Origin: Chitinophagaceae bacterium
Lineage (GTDB): Bacteria > Bacteroidota > Bacteroidia > Chitinophagales > Chitinophagaceae
DNA length: 17,818 nt
Direction of reading: 5' to 3'
NCBI GenBank assembly: GCA_016720745.1
Contig: JADKKA010000009.1
Span: forward strand, 1 to 17,818
In this document: positions 7,979 through 17,314 of the stretch, in pieces
Layout: the number at the start of each line of letters is the position of its first letter
Position numbering within the stretch: position 1 is the first letter of the stretch
The notes under the pieces: model-generated
Databases searched by the model: none
What the model saw: only the letters and a program-made list of their open reading frames with translations
Told to the model about the DNA's origin: nothing
Program-made: the position numbers and the translations under genes

Positions 7979-9125
7979 ATGGTAAAAGGCAGTATGGTTA
8001 TCGCTTTATTGCTCTTTCACAGTTTTTGCTTTGCACAGGTATATAATGCAGAAAAGAAATTGCTTGAACAGAGTTTCAGTACGGATCCCCGTATCCAGGT
8101 TAAATTCTACTCCACCCTTCGGAATACGGGAGGCTATGAGGGCACCAGTTTGCTGGTAAAAAATCTTTCCGATAAAACACTTTTTGTTGAAATCAGGTTG
8201 CATATTACTGATAATTGCGGAGCAGTTATTACCAGAAATATAAAAGCGACCATCCGTGCCGGTGAGAAGATTGGGGGCAATACCTGGATGGGAGGCAGTG
8301 AGCAGTTTGATTATAACTCATCATGTGAAAGTACCAAATATGGGGAATGGCAATACAGCAAAATAAAAAAAGCGACGATTGATGTTGATGGCATAAGCGA
8401 AACAGGAAAGCAGGGCGGGTCTGGTAATGGGGAAAATACAGGAAATGGAAACGGCGGTAATACGGATGGGGGCGGAGGTCCTGTGGGTGGATCCGGGAAT
8501 CAGATTGCTGCTGGCTGTCCATTACAGGACTTGAGCATCAGTAACGGGCCATCCATGAATTGTGCAGCTGCGATGGATCAGGCAATCCACTATACAGTAT
8601 AACGAAAAAAGCGGTGAGATCAGAACCGATAAACTATCAGAACAATTCATACTCAGCTATAAAAAAGCAGCTGACCTTTACTGGAAGGAGTTGAAACTGA
8701 GTTATTACCAGATGGGATATAACCTGACTGGTTTGGACCCATGTACTTCTTATGAAGTTAAACTTCAACGTGTTTGTGATAACAACATGCGGTCTGATTA
8801 TTCCAGTACCATACAATTCACTACTGGTTGTCCTGTACCCGGATCCGTCAAAGCCGATCAGATCAGCAAGACTTCAGCGCAAATCTCTTCTATGTTTTCG
8901 CCGGGTGTCAATGTATGCAGTGCGCAAAGACCGGCATATACCATTCATATTGAATATGCAACGCCGGGTGGAACCTGGCAAACGGTGATTTCCAATCCGG
9001 GCCCGGGTAGTTCCATGCTGTTTAATCTTCAATCTCAAACATCCTATCGGGTAAGGGTGCGCTATGAATATAAAACTGGTATATTCTCAAAGTATGCTAA
9101 CGAAATAAATTTCAAAACTTACTAG
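7979..9125 (+). CDS. Exported protein with Gly/Asn-rich linker and fibronectin type III-like modules (one frameshift)
   Basis: A signal peptide (MVKGSMVIALLLFHSFCFAQ) is followed by an N-terminal beta-rich domain at about residues 22-140 with a pair of Cys (DNCGA, SSCES). A low-complexity linker rich in Gly and Asn spans about 145-175. After it come Cys-bracketed fibronectin-III-like segments: LTGLDPCTSYEVKLQRVC and TGCPVPGSVKADQISKTSAQ, then a final module ending YRVRVRYEYKTG. As read, the first frame stops at 8602 and the second is open from 8562 to 9125. The switch must lie between 8559 and 8602 and needs one surplus base removed (or two added), giving about 381 residues. There is no T9SS sorting domain at the C-terminus, so it is probably periplasmic or secreted another way. 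Function is unknown; ligand or surface binding is inference from FnIII modules. Confidence 0.75.
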
Positions 9126-9363
9126 AAGGCCCCTTACTTTTTTGTAAAAGGTCCGCCAGGTTATGGGCATCCATTTTTTTCATGATATTCTTGCGGTGGG
9201 TTTTAATCGTGAGTTCGCTAAGAAATAAACGGTCACCTATTTGTTTGTTGTTGTGTCCTCCGATGAGCAAATGAAGAATTTCCTTTTCCCGTAAATAACC
9301 CTGTTCTGGATTTCACCGTCAAAAATGCGGTTGAACCACAGACTGTAAACAGCATTTTACCAT
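9112..9363 (-). CDS. Small LuxR/GerE-type helix-turn-helix protein, or truncated response-regulator tail (frameshifted)
   Basis: The minus strand from 9312 to 9112 encodes an unmistakable LuxR-type DNA-binding domain: LREKEILHLLIGGHNNKQIG, then DRLFLSELTIKTHRKNIMKK and MDAHNLADLL. The frame meets a stop at 9315-9313. One base added to the run at 9299-9301 extends it into a plausible upstream sequence (SLWFNRIFDGEIQNR). One base removed from the run at 9354-9357 reaches an ATG at 9363, giving 83 residues in all. No receiver or sensor domain is present, so it is either a stand-alone HTH protein or the remnant of a NarL-type regulator. It overlaps the end of the FnIII gene by 14 bases and is divergent from the DUF5916 gene, with a palindrome between. 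The HTH identity is firm; the start and intactness are not. Confidence 0.6.
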
Positions 9364-9372
9364 ACAGGTATC

Positions 9373-9407
9373 AGTGAAAAAAACTGCCATGGCTGTTTTT
9401 TTTCACT
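9373..9407. repeat. 35-bp near-perfect palindrome between the LuxR-type HTH frame and the DUF5916 gene
   Basis: The arms are AGTGAAAAAAAC (9373-9384) and GTTTTTTTTCACT (9395-9407), differing by one base in the A/T tract, around the centre GCCATGGC (9386-9393). It lies 9 bases upstream of the minus-strand ATG at 9363 and 59 upstream of the plus-strand ATG at 9467. It could be an operator for a dimeric regulator or a bidirectional terminator-like hairpin. The central GC part is too tight to fold well, which favours a protein-binding site. Confidence 0.55.
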
Positions 9408-9466
9408 ATTAGCATTATCCATAGTTTCAAATGCCTTCTTCTCTTTATCTTGCCGATCCGTTGATC

Positions 9467-11674
9467 ATGAGAAGAGTCTTGCTGTTTATATTATTCCTCT
9501 CCGGCACCTGCTTTGCCCAGGATGCATCGGTATTTAAACCAGATGCCGTTAAAAAGGAAGTGGTCGCCACGCGAATCAGTCAATCATTGCGGATCGACGG
9601 GAAGCTGGATGAAGCAGAATGGCAGCAGGCCCTGCCATCACCCTCTTTTATTCAGATCGAACCCCTGCAGGGAGCCCTTCCTAATCATTTAACCAGTACA
9701 AGGGTATTATACAACCGCCAATACCTCTATATCGGTATCATGGCACATGATTCCGGAGGCAAGAAAGCCATTCGCGCCACCGATTTCAGAAGGGATTTCA
9801 GTGTCAGAAGCCATGATCATGTGGCCATCTCCTTCGATGGATTCAATGATCACCGCAATGCCATGGCTTTTACCACCAACGCTTATGGGGTACAACGCGA
9901 CCTGCTGGTTTTTGATGATGTACTCACCGATCTGGACTGGGATGGTTTATGGAAGGTGAGAACCAACCGCACCGACAGTGGATGGGTGGCAGAGATCGCT
10001 ATTCCATGGCAAACACTGCGCTATCCGAAATCTACAGACAGCCTTCAACAATGGGGATTCAATGTGATGCGCAACAGAAGACTGACCAACGAAGTTTCTG
10101 CTTTTTCTCCTTATCCCCGTTCATTTACTTTTACCAGGATGGATTATGCAGGCGTATTGAAAAACCTGCAGCCGCCTCCACCCAAAACGAATATCCGAAT
10201 TCAACCCTATGTGCTGGGTTCTTATGACCGCTATAAAAACTTTCCCGCCGGAACAGATCCTGAACAAAATAGTTTTCGGACTGGTGGTGAAATCAAATGG
10301 GCCATCAACCCCAATAATATTCTTGACCTGACTTTTAATACGGATTTCGCCCAAGCCGATGCCGACCGGCAGGTGAATAACGTGACTCGCTTCTCGGTGT
10401 TCTTTCCGGAAAGAAGACAATTCTTTCTGGAGAATGCTTCACTGTTTGGCGTTGGGGTTGGACCCGGTGAAGATATTTCCGGAGGTACCATGCGCATCCA
10501 GCCATTTTTCAGCAGACGAATCGGACTGGATGATGCAGGCAATCCGATTCCCATTGATGCCGGCGGCCGTTATGTGTACCGTTCCAAAAAAAGAAATTTC
10601 GGCACCCTGCTGATGCGGCAACGCAGCAATGATATCACTCCCGGTACTAATTTTTTCGTTGGACGTTATTCGGAAAATATCGGACAGCAAAGCCGGATCG
10701 GTGGCATCATGACAGTGAAAAATAATGACAGCGGAACCAATGTAGTAGCTGCGGTAGATGGTTTTTTCCGCCTCGGTGAATCTCATTCTCTCAGCACTAT
10801 GCTGATTCGCTCTTCCAATAACAATGGCGGCAAAAATGGTTTTTCCGGCTATGCACAATATTATTTTACCAACAACCAGTTCAAAATATGGTGGACACAA
10901 ACAGTAGTGACCCGCGATTTTGACCCGGCAATGGGCTTTGTGTCCCGCAATGATGTAATCGGTACCACCCCGGGCATATTCTGGTATTACAGAGGGAAAA
11001 AGTTACCATTCAAAAAATGGGTCAGGGCCTTTGAACCCGGATTCATGCCGGAGATTTATCACCAGGCCTCCACCGGAAAGCTGATCGAAACACAGTTCAA
11101 TATGAACCCCGTCTGGTTTAATTTTCAGGATGGCGGTTATTTTGGATATCTCATCAATCCCACTTTCCAAAGGCTCACAGAACCTTTTGACCCACTCGGC
11201 ATTACGATTTCAGAAGGAGAGTATCGTTATGTACGGCATCTGTTTTATGTCAGCACTGATCCTTCCCGTATCATCGGCCTCAATAGTGAAATTGATTTCG
11301 GTTCTTATTTTAACGGAAAACTCAATGCAGGAAGCATCACTTTAAGAATTTCACCCTCGCCGCATTTCTCACTCAGCAGTACATTCAACCGGAACCGTTT
11401 TATTAAAGTTGGAGATAACCTGGAAACGGCAACGGCCGATCTCTGGAGTATCACTGGTCGTCTTGCCCTCAATCCCCGACTTCAACTCATCGGTTTTTAT
11501 CAGCGCAATTCACTGAGCAGCCAGGATAATTATAATGTCCGACTTTCCTGGGAATACCAGCCCCTCTCCTATGTGTATGTGGTATTCAATCACCGGGGAT
11601 TTGATAATACCCAGCTGAAAAGACAAACCGAAGATCATGTGATTGTCAAGCTGAGTTACCTGCGCCAGCTATAA
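9467..11674 (+). CDS. DUF5916 outer-membrane protein with N-terminal family-9-like carbohydrate-binding domain
   Basis: A 735-residue exported protein. The ATG at 9467 is preferred because it gives a clean signal peptide (MRRVLLFILFLSGTCFAQ). A longer frame begins at 9431 but adds 12 residues ahead of the signal, across a promoter-like TATCTTGCC at 9446-9454. The CBM9-like domain is at about residues 30-225 (SLRIDGKLDEAEWQQA, DHVAISFDGFNDHRNAMAF, WVAEIAIPWQTLRYP), with the DUF5916 region after it (FNTDFAQADADRQVNNVTRF, FFPERRQFFLEN). The rest is aromatic-rich and alternates as in outer-membrane beta strands, ending in KLSYLRQL. The family is common in Bacteroidota outer membranes and its function is not established to my knowledge. 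The frame is intact over 2.2 kb, unlike most genes to its right. Confidence 0.88.
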   Translation: MRRVLLFILFLSGTCFAQDASVFKPDAVKKEVVATRISQSLRIDGKLDEAEWQQALPSPSFIQIEPLQGALPNHLTSTRVLYNRQYLYIGIMAHDSGGKKAIRATDFRRDFSVRSHDHVAISFDGFNDHRNAMAFTTNAYGVQRDLLVFDDVLTDLDWDGLWKVRTNRTDSGWVAEIAIPWQTLRYPKSTDSLQQWGFNVMRNRRLTNEVSAFSPYPRSFTFTRMDYAGVLKNLQPPPPKTNIRIQPYVLGSYDRYKNFPAGTDPEQNSFRTGGEIKWAINPNNILDLTFNTDFAQADADRQVNNVTRFSVFFPERRQFFLENASLFGVGVGPGEDISGGTMRIQPFFSRRIGLDDAGNPIPIDAGGRYVYRSKKRNFGTLLMRQRSNDITPGTNFFVGRYSENIGQQSRIGGIMTVKNNDSGTNVVAAVDGFFRLGESHSLSTMLIRSSNNNGGKNGFSGYAQYYFTNNQFKIWWTQTVVTRDFDPAMGFVSRNDVIGTTPGIFWYYRGKKLPFKKWVRAFEPGFMPEIYHQASTGKLIETQFNMNPVWFNFQDGGYFGYLINPTFQRLTEPFDPLGITISEGEYRYVRHLFYVSTDPSRIIGLNSEIDFGSYFNGKLNAGSITLRISPSPHFSLSSTFNRNRFIKVGDNLETATADLWSITGRLALNPRLQLIGFYQRNSLSSQDNYNVRLSWEYQPLSYVYVVFNHRGFDNTQLKRQTEDHVIVKLSYLRQL

Positions 11675-11774
11675 TCAGTTTTCCCATTTCCCGCGTAAAG
11701 CATTAAATTGTAGGACTCCTTTGTACCCGCAGGATCGTCTGACCCTTCTTCTTTCAACCACCAAAATTTTAAAA

Positions 11775-13768
11775 ATGAAACAACTGCTATCGCTCCTGTT
11801 TGGGTTTTTGTTCCTGCCCTTATTTGTTATTGCCCAGCAAAACTGGAGCCCGGAACAATGTTTAAAACTGAAAAACATTTCATCTGCCATTGCTTCTCCT
11901 GATGGGAGCCGGGTATTGTATACCGTAAGAGAAGCAGTGATGACAGATGACCGCAGTGAATTTGTGAACCAGGTATGGGTTTGCAATGCAGATGGCAGTG
12001 CTCATGTACAATTGACAAGAGGAGATAAAAATTCAGCCAATCCGGGCTGGAGTCCAGATGGAAAATGGATCAGTTTCACTTCGAGCAGAGATGGTAAAAA
12101 CAACCTGTATATACTTCCGGCGGCCGGTGGTGAATCAGAAAAAATAACAGATGTAAAAACAGCAGTTGGAATTTATGCCTGGAGCCCTGATGGAAACAAG
12201 ATCGCCTTCCAGATGCTGGATGCGGCAGAGTCCAAAGAAGAGAAAGATAAAAAAGCAAAGAACGACTGGTATTTTATGGATGAAGTGGTGAAGCAAAACC
12301 GTTTATATCTCCTTTCGTTGAACAGCAAAGATTCAGCGGGCAAATACAGGCAAAAGAAACTGAGTACCGGCAACTATAATATCAATTCTTTTGATTGGAG
12401 CCCCGATGGAAAACAATTGCTTACAGCTTTGGGAAAACACCTGAAGCCAATGACAATAATTATAGCGATGTTTCATTGATTGATATTGAAACCGATAAAG
12501 CAAGTTCTGTTGCTGCAACAGGTGCCAGTGAATCCACGCCGATGTTTAGTCCGGATGGAAAGCTGCTGGCCTATTACTGTACCACGGATCCGGTTGACTG
12601 GCCCGGTGCCAAGCATGTGAAAATATATTCGTTATCGGATGGCAAATTATGGAGATTAAAATCAACTCCCGATGAAAGCGGATCCATGATAGGCTGGACA
12701 CCCGATGGTAAAAATATTCTCTTTTCTGAAGCTAATAAATCCCTGGGTGGCATTTACATGTTAAGTGTAGATGGAAAGAATTGTACCGAATGGACCAAGG
12801 GCATCACTGATCTGATTCAGGGCGGCACACCGAATGCCAATGCTACCCATCTTACTTTCATTTTACAGAACCCTTCCAAATTTCCTGAAGCCTATATCAG
12901 TCCGATGAATCAGTATGGACCGGTTCAACTAACAAAACTCCATGACGATAAGTCCGCTAAAGCCTTGCCTAAAACTGAGGTAATCAAATGGAAGGGCGCC
13001 GACGGAATGATGATTGAAGGATTGCTCACTTATCCTATCGGGTATCAGCCCGGACAAAAAGTACCTTTTATTCTCAATATCCATGGAGGGCCGGCCGGCG
13101 TATTTAGTCAGGCCTGTGTGGCAGGCAATGGAGGTGCTTATCCTATTGCTGCTTTTGCAGAACAGGGTTATGCCATATTAAGACCCAATCCAAGAGGTTC
13201 AACCGGCTATGGAACTGCATTCCGACAGGCTAACCGGGCCGACTGGGGAGGTAAGGATTATATTGATATCATGAACGGAGTGGATCAGGTGATTAAAATG
13301 GGCGTGGCCGATGAAACGAAAATGGGAGTGATGGGCTGGAGTTATGGCGGATTCATGAGCAGCTGGGTAGTGGGACATACTGATCGTTTCAAAGTCGCAA
13401 GTATCGGAGCGCCAGTGGTTGATTTGGCCCATCAGAACCTGACCGATGATATTGAAGGTTTCCTGCCTTCTTATTTCCAGGCTAATCCCTGGGAAGACTG
13501 GGCCAATTATGATAAACATTCACCACTGCGTTATGTACAAAATGTAAAAACACCGGTGATGCTGCAGCATTGTGAAGGTGATCAGCGGGTACCGATCAGT
13601 AACGGCATCATGTTTTATAATGCATTGAGAAGACGCAATGTGCCGGTTCGCATGCTTGTGATGCCCCGGCAGGCACATGGACCTTTAGAACCCACGATGA
13701 TTCTGAAAGCCATGCAGTCAAATGTAGAATGGTTTGAAAAACATATCGGGTCGAAGAAGTCATTCTGA
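11775..13768 (+). CDS. S9 family prolyl oligopeptidase-type serine peptidase (one frameshift)
   Basis: A secreted or periplasmic dipeptidyl-peptidase or acylaminoacyl-peptidase-like enzyme of about 665 residues. A signal peptide (MKQLLSLLFGFLFLPLFVIA) is followed by a WD40-like beta-propeller with repeated SPDGK motifs, then an alpha/beta hydrolase domain from about residue 410. The catalytic triad is visible: Ser523 in GWSYGG, Asp603 in EGDQRVP and His635 in RQAHGP. The oxyanion region is HGGPAG and NPRGSTGYG is present. As read, the first frame ends at 12479 and the second is open from 12395. One A added to the AAAA run at 12410-12413 restores the propeller motif SPDGKTIAYSFGKTPEAND. It is followed after 23 bases by the DUF418 gene on the same strand, probably one transcript. 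Exact peptide specificity is not predictable. Confidence 0.9.
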
Positions 13769-13791
13769 AAGACAGACCAAAACCAACAATA

Positions 13792-15116
13792 ATGAATATC
13801 ATCGCTACCCCTGTCCGGGAGCAGGAGAGAATTGTTATTCTCGACAGTCTCCGGGGTATCGCCATTCTGGGGATACTACTGATGAACATTCCTCTTTTGG
13901 ATTGCCAGAGGCAGTGGCAAGGATCCTTCTCTGCTCCAGGAACAGGGAACCATCAATTATACAGTATGGTACCTGGTCAGCTGGATCCCGGAGGGAACAC
14001 AACGGGCTTTGTTTTCCATGTTATTTGGCGCAGGAATCCTTCTTTTTGTGGGTGGAAAAGAAAAAAAGGGAGGGGGCATGTTGCCGGCAGATTATTTTTT
14101 CCGTCGCCAGCTCTGGCTGATGGTTTTTTCCCTGATAGATGTATTTATTCTTTTATGGTACGGCGATATCTTACTGGACTATGCACTGTTAGGAATGATC
14201 ATGTTTGCTTTCAGGAACCTTCCTCCCAGGCGGTTGCTGATCGGCGCAGCATTTTGCTTTGTATTTATGCTGGCGAGGGAAAACAGGGATCTCTATCTCA
14301 ATAAAGAGAAGATTTATTTGGGTGAAAAAGTAGCGGCCATTGATACAACAAAAACAAAATTGTCATTTCTGCAGCAGGAACAACTGGCTGCTATGAAGAC
14401 TTTCCAGGAAAAATACGGTGGAGGCCAAACTAAAAAATAAAGAGGAAACTGTGCTCCGTACAACGGAAAGTTATAAGACATTGTATGAGTTCCGTACAGG
14501 TGAGTATATCGACTCACTGGTCCATTATTTATTTTTCGGTATTTGGGATGTATTGCTTTTCATGTTCCTCGGGATGGCATTTTTTAAAATGGGTATACTC
14601 ACCGGACAGGCTTCTGTAAAAACATATGCATTCATGTGTGTGATCGGGTTGGGTGTCGGACTGACCATTTCCTATTTGCGGTTACAACCAATCATCGATG
14701 CTAAGTTTAACAGGTATGAATACACCCGTAATGCTTCATTTTCTTTTTATGAACTCTCCCGCACATTCAGGTCCATCGGATTCCTTGGCCTTATTATGCT
14801 GTTGTATAAATCAGGTCTGTTCAAGTGGCTCTTTGTTTTGTTTCGCCCGGTGGGACAAATGGCCTTTACCAATTACCTGATGCAGTCACTGATTTGTGGT
14901 TTGTTGTTTTATGGAATTGGTTGGGGCTGGTATGGTCGTTTGGAACGATATGAAATTTACATCGTGGTAGCCGTAATATGGGTGGTGCAGATTATTTACA
15001 GTCATCTGTGGTTACATTATTTCCGCTTTGGACCTTTGGAATGGGCATGGCGCAGCCTGACTTATTGGAAGCTACAGCCCATGAAAAAATCCAATAAGAA
15101 AGAAATGGATATATAA
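13792..15116 (+). CDS. DUF418 family multi-pass membrane protein (three frameshifts)
   Basis: An inner-membrane protein of the DUF418 (YeiB-like) family. The N-terminus has the family signature RIVILDSLRGIAILGILLMN. The middle carries ALFSMLFGAGILLFVGGKEK and the C-terminus FGPLEWAWRSLTYWKLQP. As read it is split over three frames. One base added at TTTT 13895-13898 gives MNIPLFGLPEAVAR. One added at GG 13921-13922 continues into DPSLLQEQGTINYTVWYL. One surplus base removed near the A5 run 14409-14413 joins the front to the last part (14418-15116). The repaired span is an exact multiple of three (441 residues) with about eight hydrophobic segments. It follows the S9 peptidase gene by 23 bases. 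The molecular function of the family is unproven; a transport role has been suggested. Confidence 0.87.
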
Positions 15117-15136
15117 TAAACGAATATTGATCAGTA

Positions 15137-15580
15137 TCAGGCGCTCTGTTTAGCCTTCAATGCTGCTAACCCCTTCAGGGTTTCGTCACTGTTATTTTTG
15201 AAAGCGCCCATTTTGTGTGAGTCAAAATAAAATTTTTCACCGGCCGGAGTGCTGATGGAAAACCATTTCAGCATACGCCAGTCGGCTTCCTGCTGTATCG
15301 TACATTCTTTCAGGTTAAAACTGATCGGGGTACCGGTTTCGCTGGTCTTATAATAAGCGTTGTTGCCGGAGATATACAGTACGCCATAAGAGTCAAAGAA
15401 TTTAAAAGAGGCTTTATATCTTTTAAAAGAAGCATAATGATACAGTGCCGCATATTCAATGGGGTCCTTAATCGTGCGAAGGATTTTGTTGAATTTTTGC
15501 TCTTTGGCAAAGAAGATGATAACAACTGCGATCAGTCCGACAATACCGCCGATAATACCGCCTACAATCATTGGTGACAT
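15137..15580 (-). CDS. Hypothetical protein with one N-terminal transmembrane helix
   Basis: A 147-residue protein that I do not recognise. Residues 4-25 form a Gly/Ile/Val-rich membrane helix (MIVGGIIGGIVGLIAVVIIF). A mixed soluble domain follows, with many aromatic and Lys residues (YAALYHYASFKRYKASFKFF), alternating as in a small beta-rich PH-like fold, and a short Lys/Ala tail. The Gly spacing in the helix would allow helix packing. It starts 19 bases after the stop of the D-aminoacylase gene on the same strand and may be co-transcribed with it. It is convergent with the DUF418 gene, 20 bases away. The frame is intact, and the hydrophobic-then-soluble pattern supports it being a real gene. 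Confidence 0.75.
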   Translation of the reverse strand: MSPMIVGGIIGGIVGLIAVVIIFFAKEQKFNKILRTIKDPIEYAALYHYASFKRYKASFKFFDSYGVLYISGNNAYYKTSETGTPISFNLKECTIQQEADWRMLKWFSISTPAGEKFYFDSHKMGAFKNNSDETLKGLAALKAKQSA

Positions 15581-15599
15581 AAAGTATAATGGTTTGGTT

Positions 15600-17184
15600 T
15601 TAGAATGAATGTCTGAGTGCTTTTCCGGCCCTGGCCCCTATATGTTCTTGCTGATTGACCGTCAGCACCCGTTCACCAGCACAAAATAAAAAACCTTTTG
15701 AATACGCATGGGGTTTTTCAAAGGTAGAAATATCTTTTACTTCCATTTCATTGAAAATCACAATATCGGCAGTCATTCCCTCCCGGATCAGGCCCCGGTC
15801 CTTTAACTGGAATTTTTGAGCAGGCAATGACGTCATTCTCCTGATGGCTTCTTCCAGGGATATCACTTTGTCTTCTCTTACATATTTACTTAATACCCTG
15901 GCATTGGTGCCATAGCCTCTTGGGTGTGGCATACCGGCACCCAGTACCCGGATACTGGCATCACTGGCAAACATATTAAAAGGATAACGCATGATGTTTT
16001 TCACATCCTCTTCGCTCATGCCATGGAACACCGCACTGGCACCACCATTCATCATCAGGTCCATCACGGTTTCGGCCTCATTACGGGCTTTGTGTTTTCT
16101 TCCCTTCATCAGGTTAATGGCTTCAATGCTCTTTCCGTTATAAGAAGTATCGGGCGAATAATTGGCTACAACGGCATAGCTGAGGTGTTTCAGTTTTCTT
16201 TTTCAAGCGGGCCAATATATGGTCGGTCACCTGTTTGCGGATCGCGGGTCTTTGCAAGCGGGCCCGGATGGAATCCTGTCCGTCGGCCAGCACATCATCC
16301 GGTAATAAAGTACTGATAGAAGTACTGCTGGCAGTATAGGGATACTGATCAATGGTTACTTCGATGCCTTCCTTTCTGGCGGCTTCCACCATGGGAATGG
16401 TTTCTTTGCTCCGGCCCCAGTTATGCTGACCGCTGCATTTAAAAATGGGAAATCTCCACGGGGATCTTTGCTTCCCGGCCGATGGTCAATGCTTCTTCAA
16501 TGGCACAAGTGATACTGTCGCCTTCATCGCGCATATGCGTGGCATAGACACCATTTTGTATTGGGCAGCAATTTTAGCCAGGGAAACGATCTCGGGTGTT
16601 TTAGTATAGGTACCGGGGATATAGATCAGTCCGGTAGATAATCCTACTGCACCATCCTGCATGGCTTTCAGGGTGATGGCTTCCATCTTTTTCATTTCAT
16701 CGGCACTGGCATCGCGGTTAGCGCGACCCATCACAGCTTTGCGGATATCATTATGTCCGACCAGCGTGGCCACATTAATGGAAAGTTTCAGTGAATCCAG
16801 CCAGTTGAGGTGTATTTGGCTATATCTATATTCGAAGAGCCGCAATTGCCGGTGATACAGGTGGTGACGCCATCATAGATAAAGCTTTTTGTTTGGGGAT
16901 CCTTTTGTTCATCTTCTTCCAGATGGGTATGTACATCAATAAATCCCGGTGCCACGATCAGTCCCTTTGCATCTATGACTTTACTGGCGGTACCGGCTTT
17001 GATATCCCTGGCGATCTGTACAATTTTTCCGTTTTTAATGGCCCAAGTCACTGTAGTACCAGTTATTACCACTGCCATCAATGATTTTCCCGTTTTTGAT
17101 AAGGATATCAAAGGGTTCCTGGGCGGTAGCCAGCAAGGAGAATAACAGGAAGAGGGTAAGAGGCGTGCTGCAATTTCGATACAA
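15600..17184 (-). CDS. N-acyl-D-amino-acid deacylase (D-aminoacylase), amidohydrolase superfamily, with about seven frameshifts
   Basis: A metal-dependent hydrolase that releases free D-amino acids from N-acyl-D-amino acids, exported here (LTLFLLFSLLATAQ ahead of EPFDILIKNGKIIDG). Family motifs in order: APGFIDVHTH (metal ligands), YDGVTTCITGNCGSSN, HNDIRKAVMGRANR, GLSTGLIYIPGTYTKTPE, THMRDEGDS, VTIDQYPYTASST, MFASDASIRV, HPRGYGTNARVLSKY, EEAIRRMTSLPAQKF and MTADIVIF. The best start is the TTG at 17184-17182; a GTG a few codons upstream is an alternative. As read it is broken at about 17040-17044 (+1), 16809-16813 (-1), 16554-16557 (-1), 16441-16445 (+1) and 16194-16203 (+1), plus a compensating pair at 15683-15686 and 15668-15670. 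The net correction leaves an exact multiple of three, 527 residues, the family's normal size. Family is certain; whether the gene is functional depends on resequencing. Confidence 0.88.
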
Positions 17185-17200
17185 AAATGAGATTTTGAGA

Positions 17201-17299
17201 TTCACCGCAGAGAAACGAGTAAATGGAGCTTTACGCAGAGAACTTAATATTTGTATTTTCTCTGCGTAAACTCTGTGTTCTCATGTTCTCTGCGGTGAA
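17201..17299. repeat. 99-bp nested inverted repeat
   Basis: There are two perfect inverted repeats, one inside the other. The outer arms are TTCACCGCAGAGAA (17201-17214) and its reverse complement at 17286-17299. The inner arms are TTTACGCAGAGAA (17230-17242) and its reverse complement at 17258-17270, around a 15-base AT-rich loop. Inner and outer arms share the core CGCAGAGAA, and further CTCTG/TTCTC units lie between them. It sits between the divergent D-aminoacylase and Crp/Fnr genes. It resembles dispersed intergenic palindromic elements in Bacteroidota genomes; that resemblance is from memory. Confidence 0.8.
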
Positions 17300-17314
17300 G
17301 TCTTAATTTTCAGC

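Noticed and set aside
9431..9466. Longer N-terminus for the DUF5916 protein starting at 9431
   Set aside because: It would put 12 residues, including Asp and Pro, before a normal signal peptide that begins with Met at 9467, and it overlaps a promoter-like element.
10439..10900. 153-codon minus-strand open frame inside the DUF5916 gene
   Set aside because: Antisense shadow of an intact, recognised gene; no start signal and no protein-like domain pattern.
14009..14440. Independent 143-residue membrane protein
   Set aside because: It is the middle of the DUF418 gene; the ATG is an internal Met in ALFSMLFGAG.
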